Positions 33,639 through 45,493 of a stretch of 64,000 bases of DNA are shown here, one piece after another. Below the pieces are notes generated by a model. It worked only from the letters and a program-made list of their open reading frames with translations, did not search any database and had not been told where the DNA came from. Location of the stretch: positions 930,001 through 994,000 of the forward strand of contig JAOANU010000004.1 in assembly GCA_034387635.1 (NCBI GenBank). Direction: 5' to 3'. A program made the translations under genes and the position numbers. The DNA is from Rhodosporidiobolus odoratus (taxonomy: Eukaryota; Basidiomycota; Microbotryomycetes; Sporidiobolales; Sporidiobolaceae). Position 1 is the first letter of the stretch; the number at the start of each line of letters is the position of its first letter.

Positions 33639-34840
33639 TCACTTCATACCTTTCTTCCTCCAATCATTGAGCTCGACACCCCATCCATCTTTTCCGGCAC
33701 CCCACTTCTCCCACTGCTCAAAATTGTGTGCCAGGACGACCATCACCTCCTCCCTCCTGTGGCACGCCTTGACCCTCTCAAGCGTCGCAGCCGACACCGG
33801 CCAATCTTCATAGTTGCTGTGTTTGGGCACCTCATCGAGCGAATCGCCCGGTTCCCTCCACCTTCCGAGGGTGTAGTGCGAGTCGGCGGGCTTGAGCGAG
33901 ACGAGCGTTGGATGGTGCGCGCAATCTGCGGCGAGGAGGACGTACTCCCCTTCGCACTTGTCTACTCCTACGGAAGGTTTCGAAGAAGTACGGATAAGAG
34001 CTGCAAGGTGGCCGGGTGTATGGCCTTGAGCGGAGACGAGGACGAAAGAGCCATCGCCAAAGACGTCGTAGCTGTGTTCGAAGGCGGCGAGACGGGTCGG
34101 GGAGCCGTGCCAGCTGAGTTCTTTGGCGTTTGAATGGCCTTTGAGGGCGGCGATGCGAGGGAGCTCAGAGGGGCCGACAAGGATGGCGGCGTTGGGGAAG
34201 AGGGAGGGTACGCCGGTATGGTCAAAGTGATTGTCTGTAGGATAGAGGGGATAAGATGGGACGAAGAGCGGGCGGAAAAGAAAGAAGAGAGGCAGAGAGA
34301 AAAGAAAAGAAGAGATGATACGCACGCGAAAGCACAATCAACTCGACGTCCTCCGCTTTGACGCCTCCCTCCTTGAGCACTTGGTCGAGATCCTTGTCCA
34401 CCTTGGCGTCGAACATGTCATACTGGTCTTCAGTCCCTGGCTCAATGTATTCCTTCCAGGCTTTCCCGAGGGACAGATCGAAGAGGGCTAGCTTGCCGGT
34501 CGGGTCGTGGCGGATGAGCGTGGTCAAGACAGGGTGACGGTTACTGGACGTAGAAGCTATGGTAGTTCAGCAGGCATCCTTGGGGTAAAGTGGGAGTGAC
34601 TCGGGTGTTCAAGTTGAAGGGAAGTGGGGAGGAGAAAGACTAAGACCACGCTCGGTGGTACGCGTAGCAGAGGGAGAGAGCTTACATAGTGTCTCCGCAA
34701 GGATGGATGGCCCACTTCTCCGGCAAAGCGAGCGACGCCGGCGAGAACGAAGTCACGGTGCAAGTGGCATCGCCTTCGGGCAGGCCGTACCAGTGCTCGA
34801 ATGGAGCGGTGGGTGAGTAGTCATTACTGACGGCAACCAT
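33639..34840 (-). CDS. Metallo-beta-lactamase fold hydrolase, N-acyl-homoserine-lactonase-like
   Basis: The start is MVAVSNDYSPTAPFEHWYGL. Exon 2 joins in phase to give the INRHPVLTTLIRHDPTGK strand. The zinc site is HNHFDHTG, formed only when the intron between exons 2 and 3 is removed (tcg c / ac aat cac). It gives the H-x-H-x-D-H motif. Downstream are GHTPGHLAALI (third His), LLAADCAHHPTL (bridging Asp), and LAHNFEQWEKWGAG with the last His. This is a full set of metal ligands. AHL lactonases share this fold; fungal relatives act on various lactones or thioesters, so the substrate is open. Two introns are inferred. Confidence 0.85.
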
Positions 34841-35952
34841 GCTAGCTGGTCTGCGGCGCGGTGAGGTGGCTTCGTGGTTGTAGGGATGAAAGTTGCACGA
34901 GATGCAATGACCGAAAGTGTTTTTCGGATTCCGACCGGCTTCGCTCTCCGCTCACGGACAACTCACGAACAACCGAGCAAGGTGAAGAAGGATACGGGTC
35001 AGGGTTCCACCTCGACACGGCTACACACTACAGCGGGGGCGCCCGACCAAGACTACAGAGTGTCTTGCCTGTCGGGGGTCTCGTCGCCGTACCTCCTGCC
35101 TAAACACTGGCGACCTTCCGATTCGCGGTCGCCGTCCGGCCCCACCTAAGCCTGACCAGTGCGGAACAAGGGCGCAGGAGTACGTGCATAGAAAGGAAGA
35201 TGGAAGGAGTGATGGGAAAGGAAGGTGGAACAGGATGAAAACATGCCGGCCGCCATATGGAACGCTGCACTTCCTTGCCCCCTCGTGGAGAGAGGGCTGG
35301 TGCGCGCTGAGAGGTGGACCATCGCGCTTCGCTACTTCTTCAGGACCCTCCGCTCGCCTCCTTGCGAAAAGAGGTCGAAAACGGAGGGCGGCGCGGGTCA
35401 CCCTCCTTCCATCTGAGGACGCTCGCGAGGAGCGCCAGGAGGGACGGGCCGGCCAAAGAGCGGGGGAGAGAAAGAGTGTGGTGTAAGAGGGAAATGCAGG
35501 TGTGCGGGCGGTCGACCTTGAAATGAACTTGAAGGGTGTTGAGGTGAATAGACGGAGTGCCTCTGTTGACCGCTGCCTCTCCGCTTCATCGTGGTTGCGC
35601 CAATCATCTACATCCTCCTCTCTGCGCCAGGGTTTTAGCAGGAAAAGCGAGCGCGAAAAGTTGTTCGCGGTGAGGGGCGTGAAACGCGGCAGTAAAGACG
35701 CTGCTACGAGACGGCAGGGGAACTTCGTGTTCGGGGAAGGACGAGGCTGAACACGACTAGTCGGACTGAGCGATGTTGCGAATTGGAAAGTGAAGAAGCG
35801 GGAAGAGCAGCGTTTCGGCGGGCGGGCAGTGAGGATGTAGCGTGAATAGGTTTAAGGTTGTAATGCCAGAGTTGTCAGTCTGTAATGAGCATTTGTAATC
35901 TTCATCATGTCGTCCTCCGCCATTTCGCAACTTCGCACTCTACATACACATC
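34841..35952. promoter_or_regulatory. Long divergent region between lactonase-like and ISU1 genes
   Basis: This is 1,112 nt without a coding-like frame. It contains purine-rich tracts (about 35190-35240 and 35410-35500). It must carry promoters for both flanking genes; no site could be named. A spliced non-coding transcript cannot be excluded. Confidence 0.4.
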
Positions 35953-36929
35953 ATGTTCGCTGCACTCCGCCCCGCTGCCCGTACTGTCGTTGCTGCCTCG
36001 CGCCCCACCTTCGCCCGCGTCGCTCTCCCTCAAGCCCGCTTCTACCACGACAAGGTACGCTGGCGAATCACTGAGTCTACCTCATCGCAGCTAACAACCC
36101 ATTCTACGCAGGTTATCGATCACTACGAGAAGCCTAGGAACGTATGTCAACTTTCTGCATTCACTCTAGCGTTATCGCACGCGATGGGGACGAAGGAGCC
36201 GCAATAGATCAGCAACAGTGGCGAGCAAAGTGGAGGAGTCCTGCTGAGGTCTCCGACAGCGACTCTCAGGTCCAGTTGCCCCTCCGAGGGTCCCTGAAGA
36301 TGGATATATTGGTCGCAACATACTGTACGCGCTCTTTCAGGTCATTGTGCTGATCTCCTCGCGTCCTTTTTCTCCCGAAACAGGTCGGCTCTCTCGACAA
36401 GAACGATGTTAACGTCGGATCTGGTCTCGTTGGCGCGCCCGCTTGCGGTGATGGTCCGTCTTACTCTTGCTGATGCCTGTGCTTCCCCTCGCTGACGCGT
36501 ATACCACGCAGTCATGAAGCTCATGATCAAGGTCGACGAAGCCGGCATCATCTCGGATGTCAAGTTCAAGACTTTCGGTTGCGGCTCTGCTATCGCCTCT
36601 TCGTCATACATGACTGAGCGCGTCAAGGGTCTTTCTCTCGAAGCCGCAGGCGCAATCAAGAACACCGAAATTGCCCGCGAGGTTCGTCACTTCCGCTTCT
36701 TCAGGTCCTTCCCATGCTTACTCTACTCCCGCCACAGCTCTGCCTCCCTCCCGTCAAGCTCCACTGCTCCATGCTCGCTGAGGACGCCATCAAGGCGGCC
36801 ATCAACGACTACAAGAAGAAGCGCGACGCTTCCGGCGGCAAGATGAAGGCGGGCCACATTGATGTATCGCAGTCTGTGACGACCGGTCACACCGAGGCTG
36901 TTGCTCACCCTGGTTCCGGCGCCGTCTGA
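35953..36929 (+). CDS. ISU1: Iron-sulfur cluster assembly scaffold Isu1, mitochondrial
   Basis: It is the scaffold on which Nfs1 builds 2Fe-2S clusters in the matrix. The start MFAALRPAARTVVAASRPTF forms a presequence of about 30 residues. Then come HDKVIDHYEKPRN, VGSLDKNDVNVGSGLVGAPA CGD (first Cys), MKLMIKVDEAGIISDVKFKT, FGCGSAIASSSYMTERVKG (second Cys), and after an intron LPPVKLHCSMLAEDAIKAAI (third Cys and the His). LPPVK is the Hsp70/Ssq1 recognition motif. A Gly/His/Thr-rich tail ends HPGSGAV, longer than in yeast Isu1. Four introns are inferred, of which the second (36142-36383, 242 nt) is long for this window. Confidence 0.95.
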
Positions 36930-37328
36930 TCCGCCTCGTCCCCAACCAAGTCTTTCGCATCGCATTTTCGTTCCCGTTGTTGTTTTCGGAGGCGGGGGAG
37001 GCAGAGCAACAGGCTCGGCCATGGCCGGAGGAGCAAGTCACCGTGGCGCGTACTTAGGGACAGGTTGAAGATGTCCATCCGCTTGATAAGAGAAGAAGGA
37101 GAATGGGGTCCCATGTACAGATATCTTTTCGGTCTATTCTCCTTCGCTCAATTGTCGCAATTCCATGTACCTTAGCCGTTCCTTCCATTCTGACTCCTAT
37201 GTTCGTTAGGAGTTGAAGAATATCATCGGTGATCCCTTCCGACATTCCTCGCTTGGGCTTCGCTTCTTCGAAAGTCGTTTCCTTTCAAGCTCCTGGCACT
37301 GCTCGTTTCCCTCTTATCTTCTCCCACC
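36930..37328. other. Intergenic, no gene seen
   Basis: The 399 nt hold the ISU1 3' UTR and the bZIP promoter. The downstream start has a strong context (CCACCATGG at 37324-37332). Confidence 0.5.
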
Positions 37329-39605
37329 ATGGCTACGAATAACTCTTCGAGCCCCATTAACGACATGGTACGTACCCTCATTCGCCGCTCGGCTACACAG
37401 AGCCCGCACTGAGATTGCGACTTTCTTCCCCCGCCTCCACTCCTTCATAGCCTGAGCTCGACTCGCCAGACGAAGACGGATCCGTTCACGCAAAGACCAC
37501 AGCGACCAGCAGTACGACCACGGCGCCGGGCAAGAAGAAGGGAAAGAGCAAGGGGGACAAGTAAGCAATCTCACCGTTTCGCAGGAGAAGAGCTTTTTCC
37601 GTTCAGTTACTTGCCGGGGCTGATGTCCTCCTGCTGCTTCTCCGTTCTGGTACGTGCAGGGAGGTCACTGGCAAGGCTCAGAACCGTATTGCTCAGCGCG
37701 AGTTCCGACAGGTGCGCTTACTGATATGTTTACCTCGTGTCATCCGGGCTTTGCAGCGCAAGCAACAGCATGGCAAGTCCTTTGTCTCCCCTTATCGTCT
37801 TCGGCCGGCACTGACCCGTTAGTTCTTCGCAACCGCAGTCGAGGAAGTCGAAGCCAAAGTCACGGTGCTTGAGCTAGGTCAGCATGAACAGGTCGAGCGA
37901 ATGGGAAACGCCCTGAAGGAGCTGCTTGAGGAGGACCAGAAGCTAAGGACCTTGCTTGCACACCTCGGTGGCGTCATCGTGCGTTATTATTCTTTTTCTT
38001 TGTTGCGGCTTTTCTCCCATTACTGATCAGTCACTTTGTGCAGGGCGACGGCCTAGGCGGAGCTCTCCCTCACATCGGTATGGATGTACCCGGTCAGTGA
38101 TTCCCTGCTCAGCACTCCGACCCGGCACTAAGCCTTCCTTTCCTCCCTCCTTAGGCTTCGAGGCCATCATCTCGCGTACCTCTATCGACACGGCCCAAGA
38201 GGCTTTGCACCTCAAGGTACTGTCCTCCGGACAAGGTTCGGCGGCTGCCTCGCAGACGGGCCTAGTCGCCCCGCTGTCTGCCCACTCAGTCGATCCCCCT
38301 GGGTCTGCTCATGATTCCCGAAGTCGCCCACGTCGAACGACCGATTCAGCATCACCGGAAGTACTCTATCACGTGCCCCCGCCACTCGATTCCAATGAAC
38401 TACTTCTGCCAGCGGTACCTCAACCCATTCAGCGCTATGACTGTCCGCAATGGTCTCACCCACCGCCCTACCCCGTCGCGTTGCCCGATCTTGCCGACTT
38501 CTCTACATATGCCGCTCCCCACCCTGGACTTCCGACACCTCTTCCGGCGACGGCAGGAATTTTCACCACTCTCCTTGGGGTGTTCCCTCGAGAGTACCCA
38601 GGCCTCGATGGCATCGCAGCGTGACTTTGCCCATCACGCGGGTGGAGGGGACATTTCCGTAACCGAAAACCACGTGCACAGGCTCACGACAATGGTACGC
38701 CGAAGGCCTTTCTGCAGCTTTCTGCCTGGCGAGAAAAATTCAAGGCCTTCTCAAGTTGACTTTGCCTTGCCGTCGGCCTCTCCCATTACATCCTTTAGCT
38801 TTCGCCCAGGCCACGAACAACCCTCGGATACAAGCGATACAGCTTCTCGGCTGTACGTCAGAAATCCTGACCCGTCTTCTTCGTCCTTCCGATCCTTGTC
38901 TGGCTCTCGAGTCTATTTCGAGGGCTTTGCTGACAGGTGCAATGGCCTGCAGACCACATGCGCAACAAGCGCGACAATCCCTCGTATAACCTTCCGCCAT
39001 CTCTACGGCAGACCGTCACCCAAGCCACCGTGCCTGCTCCTCCTGTCTCTCTCCGCTCCTTCGCATTTACTTCGTCCAGTAACGACGCCTGACTGGCTTT
39101 TGGCTCGCCTTCTCCGTCGTGTGTAGCATCATCTTCCTAAACCTGCGCGATCGCCTCATCCTCCTCAGTGACCGATACTTGCTCGCGGAGCTTGTGACCG
39201 ACCTGGCCGACTAGCTCAACGTACATGGGAACGACATCCTCATGCCCGAAGCCGAAGCCTGGGAAATTGGTGAGAGCTTCTTGACGAAGTATTGGTGCGT
39301 TAGTTCTATCTCGCTGGCTTCATTCACACTCTTTTGGCGCCGTCCTTCGTCTCTGGGTTCCTGATCCTTCTGACCCTGCCGAGCGAGTACACGCTGAGTT
39401 GTTTCTGCGCAGGTTGGTCATCGATGCCGAGGTCCTCGACATCTCGAATCGTCGGCGACTTCAACGCGGCGAACTCCCTCTGACGTTGCGACATATCGTC
39501 GCCAGCGGTCAAGAGGGTCTGGCACCGGGAACAGTTACGGACGCCACAGCCATGCAATCCGTACCTCCGGCAGAGATCATGGGAGCGCCATATGGTGAAG
39601 CTTGA
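37329..39605 (+). CDS. bZIP transcription factor with DUF3425-like C-terminus, probably damaged
   Basis: The start is MATNNSSSPINDM. Exon 2 is PELDSPDEDGSVHAK. The basic region KAQNRIAQREFRQRKQQH has the N-x7-R bZIP signature, and VEEVEAKVTVLELGQHEQVE followed by MGNALKELLEEDQKLRTLL forms the leucine zipper. Next come GALPHIGMDVPGFEAIIS and a Ser/Pro-rich region. The C-terminal part (SYNLPPSLRQTVTQATVP, LNLRDRLILLSDRYLLAELV, NDILMPEAEAWEIGESFLTK, WLVIDAEVLDISNRRRLQRG) resembles DUF3425 of fungal bZIPs. Joining the middle is not clean: in-frame stops appear, notably TAG at 39212-39214 where a Trp codon would fit. The bZIP part is secure; the integrity of the gene is doubtful. Confidence 0.65.
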
Positions 39606-39877
39606 GGGGTGCTTCGGAAATTTGCGTTAGCCTTTTCGTCTCGTATGGGTTTAGTCAGTTTTCGCTCGTAGCGATCCTTATTCAGTAGAGTTGTTGTCCT
39701 GTTTGTTTCCCGCACTCAGTCGTTATCGCAGCCTGCACAGACACTCGAGGCCTTCTGGACGCGACATCAGCCCCAGTCCAATGGAGAGCAGCGGAAAAAG
39801 GCAGGAGCACAAGCCTCTCTCCTGTTCAGCGATGCAGACGGGTACCACTGCTGCTTTGCATACCATCTGATGTACGC

Positions 39878-41797
39878 TTATCGGTCTGCGGCGATGAGTA
39901 AAGTCAGCACATCAGATTTGGAGGAAGGGATGATACGACCGGAGAAAGAGGGGAGAGACGGGGCAAGCGACGTACAGAACTCGGGGCGGTCGTCGGACCG
40001 CTTCACAGTCTGCTTCCATGCCTCTTCGAAATCAGCAGGGATAATGACATAGCTGCGAAGAGGAAACAGCAGGTTAGCGTGATGAGTTCAGCAAGGAGAA
40101 GACAGGGTAAAAGACGAACCGGTTCTTGCGGACAGCTTGCAGACCGGCGGCTTGGCAGATAGAGGAGATCTCGGCCGAGGAGATTTTTTCTGGCCGTTGA
40201 ACGTCTGAACGTGCGAAGACAAGAGCATGGTTAGTATGCTGATCCGTACACGGGCGACGACCCGCCAAGCACGCAATCCGCGTTGCAGCCCTAGACGAGA
40301 CATTGAGGAGACCAGAGACGTACAATCTTCCAGATCGACATCCGCCCCAATGCTCATCTTACTCGTGATAGTCTGGAAAATCAACCTCTTCTCCCTCCTA
40401 CTCGGGTTAGGGAATTCAATCTTGCGATCCAACCTTCCCGGTCGAAGCAAGGCCGGGTCGAGCGTGTCGGCACGGTTGGTCGCCATGATGACTTTGACGT
40501 TGGAGGCTTGGTCGAATCCGTCCATTTGGGTCAGGAGTTCGATCAGGATACGTTGGACTTCGCGGTCGGCTCCGGTTTGGGCGTCGAAACGCTTGGTGGC
40601 GATGGCGTCGACCTGTTGATGTTTCAATAAGCGTCAGAATATCTCATTCCGAGGGACCTGCCACAGCTCGCAACAAAGCGAGACCGGCCAAGGCCCAAGA
40701 AAAACAGCAAAGTCCGACGCACCTCATCGATGAAAATGATGCTCGGCGAGTTTTCCCTCGCCATCCTAAACACATCCCTGACCATCCTCGGACCCTCACC
40801 GAGGTACTTCTGCACAAACTCGGAGCCGTTGACGCGAATGAACGAAGCGGTGGTGTGGTGGGCGACAGCTTTGACGAGCATGGTCTTACCGGTACCTATG
40901 CATGAGCAGGTGCATCAGCACGCAGTGGAAGAAGACGACGACGAGGAAGGGAAGAGAGGCGAAAACAAGGGCGGAAGGATGAAAGCAGGAAGCGAGAGTG
41001 AGGATGCAACGAAGAAGTGGCGCTTACCCGGCGGTCCGTACAGCAGCACACCCCTCGGTGGATCGATACCGATCTGGCGATATAGGTCAAATTGGGTGAG
41101 GGGAAGCTCGACTGCCTCCCTGATTTCTTGCTTCTGAATGTCCATACCACCGATGTCGGAGTATTTGCTGCGCCGGCACGGGCACGATTCAATACAGGGT
41201 TAAAGCTGGTAGCCCAGAGGAACGCTACGCACACGTCGGGCCGTTCATCGCTACCGAGCATCGAGATACTCGAGTCGGCCTCAGGCGGCAGCACATCTAC
41301 CAACGCATTCGAGTGCCTATGCAACGCGACCGAGCTACTCGGTTTGAGCAGCTCCCTGTCAATCGTACTCAAGATCCTGACGACATAGTTGCTGCCCGTG
41401 GTACTGCCCACAATAGCCGTGTTTTGGTCGATGGGTTCGAGAAATTGGCCAATGACGAGGGGAACACTCTGGATTCGTTTCACTTCTTCTTGGGCGCGCA
41501 AGAGTTCGCGTTTGAGATTGCGGGATTCGTCCTTGATGTAGTCTTCTTGAAGTTCGAGCAGTTCGAGGTGGGCGGTGAGCTTCGAGAGTTTGAGAAAGAG
41601 GTCTTCATTCGAGGGCAAGGTCGAGTGGAGAGCGGCAGAATCATGGATTGTAGTCGAGAAGGTCGGGTCCTGGGTAGCGAAATAAGGTCCAGGGGTGGGC
41701 GGAAGTGGAGGAGGAATAAGGTGAGCGAACTAGACTGGGACAACATGGGAGGGAAGGGACGGACCTCTCGTTCAATTTCGATGCCCAAGTCCTGCAT
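39878..41797 (-). CDS. RPT3: 26S proteasome regulatory ATPase Rpt3
   Basis: An AAA+ subunit of the proteasome base ring that unfolds ubiquitinated proteins. I chose the start MQDLGIEIE, because longer relatives begin similarly. An upstream in-frame Met (41962) is possible. The coiled coil [20 protein letters not shown] and the OB domain [20 protein letters not shown] precede the AAA core. Walker A GPPGTGKT is split by an intron between GPPG and TGKT. Walker B IIFIDE is followed by a second intron, then [20 protein letters not shown]. The arginine-finger region [20 protein letters not shown] and the C-terminal [20 protein letters not shown] follow. The tail ends DRPEFYR, a HbYX-type motif that docks into the 20S ring. 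The last exon is only 8 nt including the stop. Confidence 0.95.
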
Positions 41798-42362
41798 GCT
41801 GGCAGAGTTGAATCGGTTCAACGAGTCCAAGGCGAGAATCGGAGGATGGTGACGAAGGACGACAGCGACGCTGACAGGGTTGGGCTGTGGCGAGCTATGT
41901 GCGACTTGGCTGTGTGCTAGTGGGTGTGTAGGTGCTGTCTGAAGCGGTAATTGGTGTAGCAAACGGGGCAGAGTTGAGAGAGGTCGAGTTCAAGTTGATC
42001 TCGCCGCGCAACCTTCCGAGTCGTCCTCCCCCTCAACGGAGAACTGCATTCTCTCATTCTCTCCGTCCTCTCGGTATACTGTGTAGTCTACGTCTTCGCA
42101 TTGCCATCGCAATATAGGCAAGACTCGCAGATCAAGGCTAAAATCGAGCAAGGGGGTATCAACACAACTGGCATAGGCAACGAAAGAAACTGAGAGAGAG
42201 GAATGCAAAGAGGTGAGAGGGAGGGTCGAGGTGCGGGATTACAGTAAGATGAGGAAGGGTAGGAGAGAGCAGTGTCTGTGGCGGCACAGCGGGAGAGCTA
42301 TATATGGAACAGGAGAAGACGGTGGGCTGGGAGCGAAAGCGGAAAGGGGGGGGCTGGCATTT
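41798..42362. other. Intergenic, RPT3 promoter and ARL1 3' end
   Basis: This is 565 nt without a recognised gene. If translation starts at the upstream Met at 41962, the first 165 nt belong to RPT3. Confidence 0.45.
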
Positions 42363-43350
<988 letters not shown>

Positions 43351-43653
43351 ATTTCCGAGTGCTGCTTCCAATGCTAGAGTTGCTCAAGGAGAAGTAACAG
43401 GCTTGTTGAGGTAAGCCGGTGAAGGAGTAAGGGGTGGCGGGGTGAAGGGGAGCAGCGAGTCGAGTCAATGGGCGTGCAATAGCAGGAGCGGCTGCTTCGG
43501 AGGATGCCTAATGTTCTTTAGTCCCGAGAGCGTATTACTGTACAGCAGTAGCCGTCGTCGGTTGTCGAGAGGAGGATCTTCGACAGAAACTGAGACGAGA
43601 TCAGCAGCTGCCTCTGCCGCTAGATCTACTAGACTGTTGCTACAAGGACGATC
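43351..43653. promoter_or_regulatory. Divergent promoter, ARL1 / mitoribosomal gene
   Basis: This is 303 bp between the start codons of two divergent genes. No site is recognised. Confidence 0.5.
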
Positions 43654-44795
43654 ATGGCATCTTTACGGTCACTTCCTACCGCCCGCGTCCTCTCCCGCCC
43701 GTCCTCCGCCTCGTCGTCCTCCCTTCCCTCCTTCCGCTCTCTTCATCAACGGGTGCCCTTGCCCTACACCACCGAACAAGGCATCCCCGGCTTCCTGTCA
43801 CCATCCGCACTCCGCACCGTCGCAGTAGACTGGCAGCAGGGCGTCCTCGATCGCTTAAACACCTTGGTCCGAGGTTCGCTCCATTCCTCCTGTACTTTTT
43901 TGGTATGCGACGGAGATGATGCTGACGGGCTGCGACGGCTGCACGCAGGAACCGACGAACAAGACAAGAGCGTCCTGCAAACCCTCAAGCAAACCGCCCA
44001 AGATCCGACAAAAGTTCTCGCTTTCAACTATGCCTCGGAAGCACTCAACAACAGCTTCTTCCTTTCCACCCTTGTGCGCTCTCTCTCCCTCGTACGCTTA
44101 CTACGCTCACAAGCTGACCTAGCTCTGCGCGCATTCCTGCACAGTCTCCTGAACCGACTGCCCCTTCGCCCTCGTCTTCCCTCTCTCAGCAACTCTCCCA
44201 AACCTCCACCCTCGGTTCGTTCCCCGCCCTAATCTCGCACTTCTCCGCCCACGTCTCGGGTCTTCACCCCTCCTCGGGCGCCTACGTCTGGCTCGTCACC
44301 GACCCGAGCGGAAACCTGGGTGTGGTCGGTACCTACGCCGGCGGAACGGTCCTCGTCAAGGAGCGAGGACAAATGGGCTACGGTTCCTACGGCGGCAAGG
44401 ACCTCCGCGTGCTCGGCGAAGAGGTCGAGGTAGTCGAATCAGCTGAGGGCGAGGCTTCAGAAGGAGCCGAAGGATCTGCTCCCGCTGCCGCGTCTGCGCC
44501 TTGGACGACCGTTCAATCCCCTCGCAAGCCGAACAAGGCCGGCGCCGACTTTCTCTCCGAGGGATCTCTGTCCGCGTCGAACGTTCTCAACTCGCACGTG
44601 TATGCGCACCATGCGCAGGACCAGATTGGCAAGCAATTGCACCCGCTCGTGGCGTTGAGCACTCACCCGCATTGCTACCTCGAGGACTATGGTCTGTGGG
44701 GCAGGGACGAGTATGTCAAGAGGTGGTGGGGCGCGGTGGACTGGAAGAAGGTTGAGGAGGCGTATGAGGCGTTTACGAGGAGGGCGAGGGTTTAG
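43654..44795 (+). CDS. Mitochondrial small ribosomal subunit protein with Fe/Mn-SOD fold (mS42/mS43)
   Basis: The yeast counterparts are Rsm26 and Mrp1. The start MASLRSLPTARVLSRPSSAS begins an Arg/Ser presequence followed by SLHQRVPLPYTTEQGIPGFL, the SOD-like start. Then come SALRTVAVDWQQGVLDRLNT, DPTKVLAFNYASEALNNSFF, LISHFSAHVSGLHPSSGAYV, WLVTDPSGNLGVVGTYAGG and a variable Glu/Ala-rich insertion. The C-terminus holds LHPLVALSTHPHCYLEDYGL and RDEYVKRWWGAVDWKKVEEA. True SODs need four metal ligands (three His, one Asp) at these places; here LSTHPHCYLEDY keeps only part, as in the ribosomal homologues. Whether it is mS42 or mS43 cannot be told by eye. Confidence 0.82.
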
Positions 44796-45493
44796 AAACG
44801 AGCTAGAGTTGGGACAGCAACGGCATAACGTTTCGATCCGCTCTGTGAGGCTGTCGAGCAAGCACTTGTCGTCAACACGGGCACAGTCTGCTGTGGAGAA
44901 GGGCGACGCCGGGCTAGCGCTGCAGCAGATAGGATCACGGAGAGTCAGAAAACGGTGTGGACTTTCGTGCGCTCATATTCCATACTCGAGGGTCCTCCAT
45001 CGTTGCCTGTATCACGTTATGACGAGGCGGAACCTCCAAGAGGTGTTCTTTTCTGACGCAGGAAAGAAGGAAGAAAAGTTTGCGCAGAGTTTGATTGAGC
45101 CCGGGGAGATGACGGAACCAACCACCCGCTGGACCTTCTATCGCTCGAGAGACGGATAGAGTTTGGCAGGCCAAGAGTGTAGCAGTAGCGATACACGCAA
45201 CAACACCAGTCCATCCAGCAGCATCAATCTACCGACGTTGTTCGCCTTACAAAAACCAAATTTCTTGAATCGCCATCTCATCATCTCACCTCAGCCAACT
45301 TCGTACACGACAAAACCAAGCAGAGGTACATGCTCTAGGTCAACATCACCTCATCAGTCGCCCAGCTACCCCCTTGTCACAACCAGCCTGCCGACTTGAC
45401 AAGTCTCCTCTTCATCAACCCTTCCTCGCACTACTCGCTTGACTTCCCTCGTCGCAACCGGCACCTGGCAACCCAGGGCCTACACAGACTGTC
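44796..45493. other. Intergenic, promoter and pyrimidine-rich leader of the ATF-type gene
   Basis: This is 698 nt. From about 45180 the plus strand becomes rich in C, A and T (catcaacc-type repeats), typical of a long 5' leader. No gene is recognised. Confidence 0.5.

Noticed and set aside
34841..35952. A hidden gene between the lactonase-like gene and ISU1
   Set aside because: Frames on both strands were read. None shows a coding-like composition or joinable exons.
41797..41962. RPT3 starting at the upstream Met (41962)
   Set aside because: The added residues are His/Pro-rich and unlike Rpt3 N-termini, whereas MQDLGIEIE resembles the family start. Kept only as an alternative.
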